Shown here: piece after piece, positions 47,601 through 59,600 of the stretch | How positions within the stretch are numbered: the stretch's first letter is position 1 | Layout: every line of letters begins with the position of its first letter | From: Branchiostoma floridae | Lineage: Eukaryota; Chordata; Leptocardii; Amphioxiformes; Branchiostomatidae | Assembly (NCBI RefSeq): GCF_000003815.2 | Contig: NC_049979.1 | Coordinates: forward strand, 8,350,217-8,414,216 | DNA: 64,000 bases | Direction of reading: 5' to 3' | Translations under genes and position numbers: made by a program | Notes under the pieces: generated by a model | Databases searched by the model: none | What the model was told of the DNA's origin: nothing | Seen by the model: only the letters and a program-made list of their open reading frames with translations

Positions 47601-50600
47601 CAATGTAGAGAGATCGTTGTGGAGAAGTCAGTGGAACAGCTGGCGCTGTACGGGATGGCTGTTGTCTAACAGAAATCTCCTTTTGGAAACTTGTTGATAG
47701 GAAACACATCATGGTCATCAATTCCATGTATGTAGGCTGTGTAGCGGTGTGATTCACTTGCCCTTTAGTCTTTTGTTTCAATATCTGACTTACTTTGGGC
47801 ATTTTAGAGGTGCGTGGCACAAGTTCTGTTTCTTTCAGTGGACATGTGTGTGTCAGAAGATGCAGGACACAGAGCTGTGAGCAGGATGCCTGTGGGCTTA
47901 GTGCTGCTGAATGCTTAACAGAAACATCCTTCTGGGAGAATGTAACTCCAGTCAGGACTTCAGTATAACTTTGATTCATGACAGGATGATGACGAGCTCC
48001 TGAGACACTCTCTAATTTCTCCAGAGGGCTGGTTTTGACCAGCATTGAGCTGATCAAAAGGTTTTCAGAGTCTGTCAGTGCACAGGTCAGTGTTACAGCA
48101 TTGTAGAAAGAGAGTTGTGGGGAAGTCAGTGGGATGGACGGTGCTGTACTTGATGGCTGTTGTTTTGCAGAAATGTCCTTTAACAGACTTGATGGCAAAC
48201 ACATCATGGTCATTAGTTCTACATAACTAGACTTTGTTACAGGGAAAAGATCTATATCAATTTTAGTCCCTGGCTTCAACATTGGTGGCCTAGAGGTGCT
48301 GGATACAGGTTCTTTGTCCTTCAATGGGCTCGTGTTCATCAGGACATGTAGAACAGACTGCTGCAAGCAGGTTGGTTGGGAGCTTGCTGCAGTTTTTAGT
48401 AACTGTTGTTTTACAGATACATCCTTCTGCAAAGTTGAGACAAGTGGGCCTACTCTAGTCATTACTTTGGTGAAACTTTGCTGATGTGTGATAGGAGAAT
48501 CATCTGTTCCCATAGCAGTCTCTGATGTCTGTAATTGACTTGTGTCTAACAGTTTTACACTGACCACTGAATGTTTTGTTTCTTTTAAAGAACCTGTCAT
48601 CGTCTCCATCACTGTGTCTAGTAGGGAAGGTTTAGGACAAACTGACTGTTGGGTAGGTAATTTCTTTGGTGAAGGCTTAGATGCATGCCTCATCACTTCT
48701 ATATAACCTGGTTGGGAGGACCACTGACAATCCTGGCAGATTGGGGTGTGTAAAGGTTCATGTCTGTAGTGTTTGTCTTCTGGAGATACAGAAGTTGGCC
48801 TGTGCATGTGAGTTAGCTGTTCCCAGTATGTTAGTGAGGGACAGACAGGCTGTGCTGTGCCGTCTGTGGGCAGGATGGTGCTGGTGACTGCTAAACGTTC
48901 ATGTCTGTAGTGTTTGTCTTCTGGAGTTACAGATCTAGAAGTTGGCCTGTGCATGAGTGTTAGCTGTTCCCAGTATGTCAGTGAGGGACAGACAGGCTGT
49001 GCTGTGCCGTCTGTGGGCAGGATGGTGGTGGTGACTGCTAAACGTTCATGTCTGTAGTGTTTGTCTTCTGGAGTTACAGAAGTTGGCCTGTGCATGTGAG
49101 TTAGCTGTTCCCAGTATGTTAGTGAGGGACAGACAGGCTGTGCTGTGCTGTCTGTGGGCAGGATGGTGGTGGTGACTGCTGGCAGGTGTGAGGGTGTCAG
49201 TGGCTTGAACTCAGTGGCAGCTGTTAGTGGCACAGACATCATAACAGAGCTTTGTGATTTATCATAATCATCAATCATAAGAATCAGTACATGTCAGCTA
49301 TGTTAGGTTTAAATGTTGCCTAATGTACAAATGATTTGAATTAAAACAATAGAAGATTTTCTTTTGCGAGTCAAGGAATTGTTATATGATACACACATAA
49401 CGCTAGTTCACCCTTATCCGTTGGGTAACCTATATCCGTTGCTTTTTAAAAACAGTGTATTTAGGCACATCAAGTCAGCGGGTGATAGTTTTAAACTGCA
49501 ATATCCTGAATATATTGCAATTTGAAACTAAAGTCCATCAACGTGATATCCCCCAATACCCTGTTTTGAAAAGCAACGGATATAGGTTACCCAATGGATA
49601 AAGGTGAACTAGCATTACATGCATTACCAGATGGTCATTCTACCACGTAAGACATGTTTTTATGGATGGAAATTTTTATTTCTTAGTTAATACAAAACGA
49701 CAATGATTATATGATGAGTACATGTACTTGCAATTACTAATCATGAACGAGGGAGTAAACAAAATGTCACTTGTCCTTTGTCTTGCATCAAAGAAGTCTT
49801 TCAAAAGGCAATATGTACCATTATGAAAAGGTTACACAGTCAATGTTATCATACGTTTCCTTTAGTGCCATCATTGCTGTATGTCCTTGGTACTAAGGTC
49901 ATACCCTTTTCTTTATGTTGGTATCAAACTACTGAAGTGGCATCATAATGAGAAATATCTGTTGTTTCAATTCAGTCCTTGATCAGATACTAGTATGGCA
50001 CTCTGGGTGACTACAGAGACATGAGCATGGTGGGAGTCAGGAGTACATGTATGTGATATGTGAGAAGTTCATGGGATATATGCAGTGATAAAGAAAGGCT
50101 GGGTCTATGTCTTTGTGTATGTATGGATGGTGTTTTTATGTGTGTTGTAGTATGAGACATAATGCCCAGTGTGTTTGAAAACACCAGTTAAAAGTATTCT
50201 TGCTTGCTTAAAGGTGACAAATTCATTCACATCATAAATTATTTCATTTCTGTCACTCAGTCGTGTCCTTGTCAAAGTAACAGAGATATAACTGTAGCAA
50301 AAATTGTGATCTATACTTTGCAAAAGTTGCAGGACAATGATGATGAAAAGAAAAGAAAGTCCACTCCTGCAAGGAAGTGTTCTGACCCTTCACTAGGCAC
50401 TTACCTTTTCTCCTGTGTGATCTCTTCTGCTCTAAATTTGTGTCATGTTCTTCTTTAGATGCTGAAAATGGACAAGATTGAATCAGTCAAAAAAGCTTTC
50501 ATATGACATGAGTGATATGACTACCAGTCTGTTTCTTTAAGAGTCAGCTCTAAAATGACTGCAAGTCACACTGTTTCTGTTGTTACTTACTACAACTTAT

Positions 50601-53600
50601 ACTTTAAGTTAAGCAATTAGTACATCTCGTTTGTGATCAGAGGTTATATTTCTACTGGGTCACACACTAATGGTTTCAAGCCATGCTACTAAGCAGCACT
50701 ACTAGTGAGTGTAGTATGAAGGTCAAAAGAAAAAAAAGGCTAAAAAGGCTTCTATCAGATGTTTCAAGAGGTGAGCTTTTTTTTATCTCAGTAGCTGTCC
50801 TACAGGTTGAAGAAGAATGTCAGTTCTACTCAGCTACACAGCTCTAGAGACACTACAGGGAAGCATCTTTGCCTGCCCCCTACTTGGAGCTGAAGCAAGT
50901 CATTGTGACTCACATGTAACAATACTGTGTGCAGTGTGTTTGGCACTTTCTGGCTGATAGCCATCCTCTTTGGCACTTTCCGATTCCTTTGTCTTTCCAT
51001 CAATGTCAGTGTCACTGTCCATGTCTGTCTGTATTGGCTGAGTTGATGTCGGGGTGAGAAGTGAAGGTTCTGTAGATACAGTGAACCCATGAGGCTTGAC
51101 CATGACCTCAAGGTACTGTGACCAGGAAGTACTGATAGCTTTTGTGTGAGAAGTCTTTACTACCAGTTCTGGAGCTGTGATAACTGCAGGGACAGGATCA
51201 CGACCAGAAACTGTTACATCTGTCTGCACAGTTTGGTCCTCTTGGCTCACCACCGTGCTTGTCGTTTTAGGTGTCCCAACTGAACTTGTAAGCAAACTCT
51301 GTATTAGCTGACTGTAAGTGTGTTTGGCACTGCTTTTTGCATGAGGCTTAGCTAGAGGTACCTGATCAGGTTTAGAAACTGGTTTGCTGATAGCTTCAGT
51401 CGTTGAGTCAGATGTCACTTCTGGTTGGTGTGAGGTTTCCTTGCCCAGGTAATCCAGGAAGGTCTCTGTCATCACCTGTGAGTATGTGGATTTGGAAGTA
51501 CTGTCTGGTGGAAGTCTGGGACTAGTGGGTAAACGTTCCTTCCTATCAGGGGATGGGATGGTCTCAGTAATGTGCTGATCCTGGTCTATGTCTAAAGCTG
51601 CTTTGCTGAGTCTTTCATCTGATGCTTCAGGTACTGCCTGGTCAGAGTACATAACTGCCATTGTTTGAGAATAGGTTGGCTTGGCACTATTTCCAGTGGG
51701 GAATTTCCTCACCCTTTCCTCACCTCTCTCTGCAACCTCCAATATTTCTCTGCTTTCTTTATCTGTTGTTAGGAAAGCTGTTGGCACTGGATGAGTTGAC
51801 AGTTTGGATGTATCTTCAGCTTTGAGAAGACCTGTCATCACCAGAGAGTATGTGAGTTTGGCACTATGTTCAGAATCTGTGAGTTTGGCACTATGTTCAG
51901 AATCTGTTAGTTTGGCACTGTGTTCTGAGTCTGTAGGTTTGGCACTGTGTTCTGAATCTGTAGGTTTGGCACTGTGTTCTGAATCTGTAGGTTTGGCACT
52001 GTGTCCTGATTTGAGCATGTCTTCCATTGCTTCATGTACAGGCAGTGAGGGTGTCACAGTTTTTAGTGTTATGGGACCTTTGTAAAGCTCTATCATTACC
52101 TTGGCATATGTTGGACTGATTGTGGTGTCAGTAGGGGGAAGGTTGGACAAAATCGAAGAAGCGATCTGGTCAGTGGAAACTGGTGCACTTGGCTCTGCCA
52201 GATCTTGATCCAGATCTTTGTCATCAGTAGCTACTGGTTTTGTTTGTTCCAGTCTTTTTAATTTTTGTGTGCTTGACTGACTCTGGTCAGTTAGAATTGA
52301 TTCTACTGTTTGAGAATATGTCAATTTGGCACTGCTCTTTGTAAGCGATTTAGCTGGCATGGAGGGTGTTGAGATTTGACTAGGTTTAGTTGTTGGCACA
52401 GGATGTTGAACTGGTTTTGGAACCATGTTTTCAGCAGCTGATACTGATTGTGTAGGTGTGTCATCAGCTGTTTCAGTCAGGTGAAGAGGTGCCATTATCC
52501 TTGTGTATGTGGCTCTGGGAGTCTTTGCTAAGGTGATGTCATTTACCACAAAGGGTGTGCTGATTGGCATAGTAACAACGTCTGGTGTGTGAGCTGATAT
52601 TGCTACAGCTTTGTGCGCTGTTTGGTCAAAATGAGATTCTCTCATTACATGTGGATAAGTGGGTCTGGAGCTGCTCTCTTTGGAAACACTTGGCACAGCA
52701 GAGAGGTCGTAAATGTCATCTGCAGAACTTTTCTCTTCTGTTTTGGCACTCATGTCTATGTCTTTTTCTGCAGATCGTGTTTCAGGTGCTGTTTGACTGT
52801 GATATATACCTGTCAACATCTGTGAATATGTTGGATTGGGAACATTTCCTGTAGGGACTTTGGATATGGTAGAGGTTGTTGAGGATTGCTTTGGAGGCAT
52901 TGTTGCCTGTTTATGAGTGTCTACTTTGTGGTCGTGACTGGTGCTTTCTACATCTTCAGGTCTTGGCCTGTGTTCTGCGATTTCAAGATCAGAAAATATC
53001 TGACTCTGATAAACACTCATGACGACCTGCATGTACGTGGGTCTGTCTGCATATTCTGTGGAGTCTTTATGTGTGATGTCCAGTGTTGGGATTTTATAAA
53101 CAGAATCTATTTCATCCATCTGCTTCACATGCCCTTCTTTGCTGGTTGCAGTTGCCTCACTGAGTTTTGTTGAAGTTGGCAAAGCCTTACCTTCAGAAAG
53201 ACCTGTCATCACCCTCATGTATGTTTGTGTGGGGGTATGCTTTGTGGGAGCAATGTTTGTGTCTGGAGAGATCATTTTATCACCAGATACTGTAAAAACT
53301 TCCTGAGCAGATCCCTGTGGTTGGCCAACATCTTTATATGTAGATTTCATAGCCCTGGCAGCTGAGATGGTTAATGTGCTTGGTGACATCTTCTCTAAGT
53401 TCAGTCCCATGACTTGTAAGTATGTGAGTTTCAATTCACCTTCAGTGAGAACTTTGGGCACAACATAGGGTGAAGGCACGCGATCACCCAAAACTGTTGG
53501 ATCTTTCTGAAGCACCTTTGTTTCTTGGTCGAGGTCGTCAGCCAAAGGTGCAAGTGTCGTCACTGATTTTGAAGAGGATATAGCTTCAGTCCAGTACAAA

Positions 53601-56600
53601 CCCGTCATCACCTGGGAGTAGGAATTTCTACTGTTACTTTCTCCCATACCCTTACCCAACATTGATGATGGATGTGAAGCACTATCATCATTGTTAGAAA
53701 GGAAAACTTTTACAGTTTTTCTTTGTACCTCCGGCATTAGATGATCAGCTGACAAATCAACACTTCTTTCTTCTGTTGCAGTCAGCAAAGAGCCCTTTTG
53801 GACCACACCATTGCCAAATGCTAAGGAAGTGTAAGAGGGTCTGTCACTCTTCATTGAAGTGAACTTTCCTGTTATTTTTGTTTCTGCATCCTTTGAAGGT
53901 GGGTGGATATCCCTTTCAGTTTCTAGTGGATGGTCAGGCTTGTGATGCTGATCCCCAAGCATAGCAAAGATGTAGGATGTACTGTCACTTCTTGCAGAAG
54001 AAAATTGGGCTGCTGTTTTTGATTGGGGAGAGGCACTGTCCTTACCTAACCAATGATTATCCATGATAACTCTATTGTGACCATGCATAACAGAGACATA
54101 TGAAGGATTTTCACTTCTTGTGGGTAGAAAATCCTTTTGTGATGTTGTTCTACCAGGTTTCTCAGCCTCAAGTTCATTTGCAACGGCACCTTCTATTGCA
54201 CCTTGTTCCTCAGCTGCTTGGCTTTCCTTCTTGCTTACAACATTTTTTACCTCCAGCAAGACCCCATCCTCCACTGCTTCATCTGACAGTCCAATATCTA
54301 TATCATCTTCTTCATTTAGCACAGTCCCCTGAAAGACCTTATCCTTTGACTTCAGCATTACTGCCATATACCTGTGCTTGGGAGTAAGACCACTATTTTG
54401 TTGTTCTTTGTCAGGTTGGTCATTGGCAGGTTCTTCTAATCTAGACTCTTCCTTGGTCCCAGTTTGTGCCTTAAGATTCCCAACTGTCTCAGTTTCTTCA
54501 TTAAGATCCCCTTCTGTCTCAGTTTCTTCCCCGGGATCCCCAAGTTCAGACTGTTCCTTACGATTCCCTTCTGTTTCAGATTGTCCCTGACCATCATGCT
54601 CTGTCTTAGCTTGATTGTTTAGATCCTCTTCTGTCCCAGTTTGTTCCTTACTATCTTCTTCTGTCCCAGTTTGTTCCTTACTATCTTCTGCTGTCCCAGT
54701 TTGTTCCTTACTATCTTCTTCTGTCCCAGTTTGTTCCTTACTATCCTCTTCTGTCCCAGTTTGTTCTTTACCATCTTCTTCTGTCCCAGTTTGTTCCTTA
54801 CTATCATCTTCAGTCCCAGTTTGTTCCTTACTATCGTCTTCTGTCCCAGTTTGTTCCTTACTATCGTTTTCAGTCCCAGTTTGTTGCTTACTATCATCTT
54901 CTGTCCCAGTTTGTTCCTTACTATCGTCTTCTGTCCCAGTTTGTTCCTTACTATCGTCTTCTGTCCCAGTTTGTTCCTTACTATCGTCTTCTGTCCCAGT
55001 TTGTTGCCTACTATCCTCTTCAGTCCCAATTTGTTCCTTACTATCGTCTTCTGTCCCAGTTTGTTCCTTACTATCTTCTTCTGTCCCAGTTTGTTCCTTA
55101 CTATCCTCTTCAGTCCCAGTTTGTTCCTTACTATCCTCTTCTGTCCCAGTTTGTTCCTTACTATCTTCTTCTGTCCCAGTTTGTTCCTTACTATCCTCTT
55201 CTGTCCCAGTTTGTTCTTTACCATCTTCTTCTGCCCCAGTTTGTTCCTTACTATCATCTTCAGTCCCAGTTTGTTCCTTACTATCGTCTTCTGTCCCAGT
55301 TTGTTCCTTACTATCGTCTTCAGTCCCAGTTTGTTCCTTACTATCATCTTCTGTCCCAGTTTGTTCCTTACTATCATCTTCTGTCCCAGTTTGTTCCTTA
55401 CTATCGTCTTCTGTCCCAGTTTGTTCCTTACTATCGTCTTCTGTCCCAGTTTGTTGCCTACTATCCTCTTCAGTCCCAATTTGTTCCTTACTATCGTCTT
55501 CTGTCCCAGTTTGTTCCTTACTATCTTCTTCTGTCCCAGTTTGTTCCTTACTATCCTCTTCAGTCCCAGTTTGTTCCTTACTATCCTCTTCTGTCCCAGT
55601 TTGTTCCTTACTATCCTCTTCTGTCCCAGTTTGTTGCCTACTATCCTCTTCAGTCCCAGTTTGTTCCTTACTATTTTCTTCTGTCCCAGTTTGTTCCTTA
55701 TTATCCTCTTCAGTCCCAGCTGGTTCCTTACTATCGTCTTCTGTCCCAGTTTGTTCTTTACTATCTTCTTCTGTCCCAGTTTGTTCCTTACTATCCTCTT
55801 CTGTCCCAGTTTGTTCCTTACTATCTTCTTCTGTCCCAGTTTGTTCCTTACTATCCTCTTCTGTCCCAGCTGGTTCCTTACTATCGTCTTCTGTCCCAGT
55901 TTGTTCTTTACTATCTTCTTCTGTCCCAGTTTGTTCCTTACTATCCTCTTCTGTCCCAGTTTGTTCCTTACTATCTTCTTCTGTCCCAGTTTGTTGCCTA
56001 CTATCTTCATCTGTCCCAGTTTGTTCCTTACTATCGTCTTCTGTCCCGGTTTGTTCCTTACTATCTTCATCTGTCCCAGTTTGTTCCTTACTATCCTCTT
56101 CTGTCTCAGTTTGTTCCTTACTATCTTCTTCTATCCCAGTTTGTTCCTTCAGATCTGTCTCAGGCTGTTCCTTACTGTCCACCTTTGATTCAGTTTGTTC
56201 CTTGAGGCCCTCCTGTATTTCAAGTGGCTCCCTTCTATCTTCTTCTGTCTTAGTTTGCTCCTTGAGACTTCCTTCTATATCAGGCATCTCCTGAGTATTT
56301 TCCTCCAAGCCAGGTTGACCCTGATTGACCATTTCTTGTTCATCCTTTTCATCAACCTCCTCTTCATCCTTTGGTGTGATCTCTGCTTTGTGAATGTGCT
56401 TTGATGCAATAAGTTCTTCCTCTGTCCACTGCTTTTTGGCTGATGGGACAGGTTTAAGATCCTTCTCTTCTACATCAACTGACTTTAACGTTCTACCTTT
56501 CCATACATCTCCCATAGCTACTGGCTGCTGCATGTCATTCAAGTCATCATCAGTAAAGAAAAATTCTATCCTCTCCTCAAAGTGATCTGCTTCATCTGGC

Positions 56601-59600
56601 TCTTGTACTTTGTCAGTGGCCATCATATGCAAGAGAAGAGGGTCCATAGTTTCTTCCATCTGCTGTTGTTGGTGGTGATGATATAGTATTTCCTGATCGT
56701 GCTGATGATTTGCCATATCATCTTCCCATTCTCTGTAGTCGTGTTGCAAATGTTGTTCATGTCTATGTTCATGCGTATGGTGAGTGTGCGTTGGGTCAGA
56801 ATCTCGGTAGTGTTCGTTGTGATAAAAGTGAGAAGCATGTCTGTCATGTCTGTCCCATTGTCTGTCCGTGTGAGTGTACTGCACTCTCTCGTGATCGGGC
56901 CCCGGACCATGCCAGTGCGGTTGGCGTGTGTCTGGTCTGTAGTCATCTACTGGTTGTGGGGTTAGTGGGTTAGGTACAGTTAGTGACAGCATCAACCAAC
57001 AGCAAACAAAAAACAAAAACATGAAGGGAATGCAACCAACAAAACAAAAGTCAACATAATAAACTAAAGCAAAGTAAACAAAACAAAACAAGACATAAGG
57101 AAAATATCAAACTCACAAGCCAAGCAAAACAAAAAGATGCACACAGTTTATATGTAACTGTCTAACATGCAGGGACAGCTCTAGCTCTAATTCCCCGGCT
57201 AATTAACCAAACTGACCATGCGAGTGATTAGGTTGGTTAGAGGATGTATGTTCTTGGCTGGCAGATGCTTAATGAACTCATGTTTCACCCTTCCTTTGGG
57301 TTTACATGACTAGTAATTTACATGGTAAAACCAATTGCAAAGTACAAACTGACAGCTGACAAAGCATTGTATGGTTTGACAAGAAATTATATACATGACA
57401 CAAACGAACAAAACACACGAAAAACATGACAAGCACAAATCGCTGATGCCACTTTTCTCTTCTTGCAACAAGGTGATGACTTACCCTGTTGTGATGATTC
57501 TTCATGGATGTTCTGATTCTCCCCATGCTCATAATGTGGGTGCCCATAGTCCCTCTGTTCATGCTGATGGTGAATGCCATAGGGAGAGGGGTCCTCCTGG
57601 TGGGATGTACCATGTTGGGCTTCAGGGGGTGTTCCCTGTGGCCAGTGCTGCTGATGAGATAGTGGGACGTCATGTTGCAGACCACCTGTCCTCTGTTCAG
57701 GGTGACCTTCCTCAGTGTGATATGGCACTTCATAATGAGACACTTCATGATGGGGCATACCATGTTGCTGCTCCTGTGGGGGTGCCCCATTTTGCCCGAC
57801 CTGTTCAGAGGGGTCGCCATAGTTCATAGGTTCCCACTGAACACGGACAGGTTTGGCACCATGGTCCTCCCCCTCCTGACCCATATACTGAACCATCCCC
57901 TCCTCTTCATTTGGCACTTGTGATCTCTGTACAGATGGGTCCCCCCTCCCATGCATAGTCCTAGGGTCTTCCCCTTCAGACCCTGGGGCCAGGTGATCCT
58001 GGGGGTGACCATGAGAAGTGTCTTCTTCCTCTTGGATATTTCCTTGCAGTGCTTCCTGTAAAAAAAATGCATAAAGCAGACATTAATGATTGAGTTTATT
58101 CATGTTTGATGCAGGAAGACAAACAAGGGCAGAGGTTAGACAGCACAGACACTTAAAAATGATATCAAAAACTCTCAACTCCAATACTAATAGGGAGAAT
58201 GTATTTCCACTGAGTACTAGAAATATTTGCTTGTTCTCATGCTCATTCATATACCATTAGCTTTCATTTCATATCTTAACGTTACATATATATTTGATAC
58301 TAATAGGAGTGATTTATATCTAATAATGGAAACACTCGCTTTCATGTTCGTTCATTATTACTTATTCTGCTTTATTACAAAACACATGTGCTTATTGCAT
58401 CACTTTATGTGCATCAAGAACTACCGCATGCATTCAGAAGAGTTTTTAAAAATGCCTTCCTTACCTTTGTAGGAACTATATGTGGCAGTGATGTATGAAA
58501 TATATTCAGCTCTACCAGAGCATCCTTCCTAAAGTACCCAAACGTGTCCTCCTTCCCAGCAACCTGTCAACAGAAGGAACAAAATGTTTGTAAAATCCAG
58601 GGTTGTCTCCAGTTTTGAATTTTTCATGTCCCACTCATTTTTGGGAGTCTATGTTGTTAAGTTTCATATTAGAATCTAACAAAATATATTCTGATAAATT
58701 TTATGTCATGAAGTTTTTTGATAGGTGGGATAACTATTTTTCCCTCCAAAAAAGAAATTTCCGTCCCTCAAGATGGAGAGATGGGTCTTGGGTGACAGCC
58801 CGGACCAATAATACACATACATTGTACTATAAACAGCAATGCTGATGAATCTGATAATGATGTTGATGAGGACAAGGAATCGCACAGGATTTTTAATCTG
58901 GCATGATAATATATTTATTATATGTATTGTAATGACAGAGGAAATATCTTACCACCCCTCCCCACAAGCCATTCTTGTCTGCCTCCTTACTGAAGACAGT
59001 GATGACATCATGAATGTTGAAGGACAGCAGACGAGGGTCAGCTGACCTGTAGGACTTCCTCGCACGGCCCTGAGAAATGGCCTCTGGAAGGACACACATG
59101 TTCTTTAAGTTAGCAAAGGGATATTTGGGGCATATGTCTGGGGGTCAGTTTGGTTGCTAGTCAGTACTTAGTAGTTAGTACTAACTTACTATGTTTCTGA
59201 AGGCTAGAGTACGAGGGGAAGGATAACCTCAAGCCAACCGTTCACACTTATGCCACATCTTCAGAAAAGACGCTGGAGCCGCATGTTCCCTGTATAGGAA
59301 CTTAAATTCCAACCAGTACACAACAACCATGTTTCGCCGTGTGGCTCTCTCAGTGTTATAGGCTCAAATCTGAAGGCTGTTATTGTTACAGAGTTATGGT
59401 GTGAACTAAAAAAGCAGTAAGAATAGCAATAACCTCAGGAAATTACTTCCAGAAATTAATTTGCAACTGTAGCTTGGGTATTTGACTGGAGTCTGGGTGG
59501 TGACTGTTAAGTGAAAAAAGTTGGTCACTTGGTCTGAGGCAGCGAGACATCAACAAAACAGTACAAAATTTTTTAAAAGCCAGATAAAAATGTATAAAAA

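Larger units (their letters stand above)
42456..49220 (-). other. MIA3 giant exon 7: Pro/Thr/Ser-rich repeat luminal domain
   Basis: A 6,765-base exon (acceptor CACTAACAG, donor TGGAGT|GTGAGT), phase 1-1, about 2,255 residues with no interruption. It is built of degenerate units of about 55-60 residues with two recurring cores: a Tyr core (SYxEVMTxxxL, e.g. PSYVEVMTKVYL) and a Cys core (SLLHxLTxxCPLKE, e.g. HSFINAITLTCPLKESG). The N-terminal 150 residues are three near-identical copies of a 47-49-residue unit; the middle has nine 56-residue units; the C-terminal 390 residues carry CPxDxNC motifs. I do not recognise it as a known domain. The arm is expected to face the ER lumen. Confidence 0.82.
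50914..56949 (-). other. MIA3 giant exon 5: His-rich start, acidic minisatellite, Tyr-core repeats
   Basis: A 6,036-base exon (acceptor CCCCACAACCAG, donor GTTACAT|GTGAGT), phase 1-1, about 2,012 residues without interruption. In order: a His/Asp/Arg-rich segment of about 100 residues (e.g. THTHHTHEHRHEQHLQHD); a Glu-rich linker; about 50 copies of a 10-residue acidic repeat (SKEQTGTEED); then about 1,150 residues with some 19 spaced Tyr cores such as PTYSQMLTGIY, STYSQVMTETF and NSYSQVMTGLYW. No known domain is recognised. Position between the SH3 domain and the membrane places it in the ER lumen. Few cysteines occur here, unlike exon 7. Confidence 0.82.

Noticed and set aside
54621-56155. 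CRISPR-like array of 30-bp direct repeats
   Set aside because: Units are contiguous with no spacers, code in frame, and the genome is eukaryotic.
54615-56294. Three long repetitive ORFs (480-560 codons), two on the plus strand and one on the minus strand in another frame
   Set aside because: They are out-of-frame readings of the 30-bp minisatellite; only the SKEQTGTEED frame joins flanking coding sequence and splice sites.
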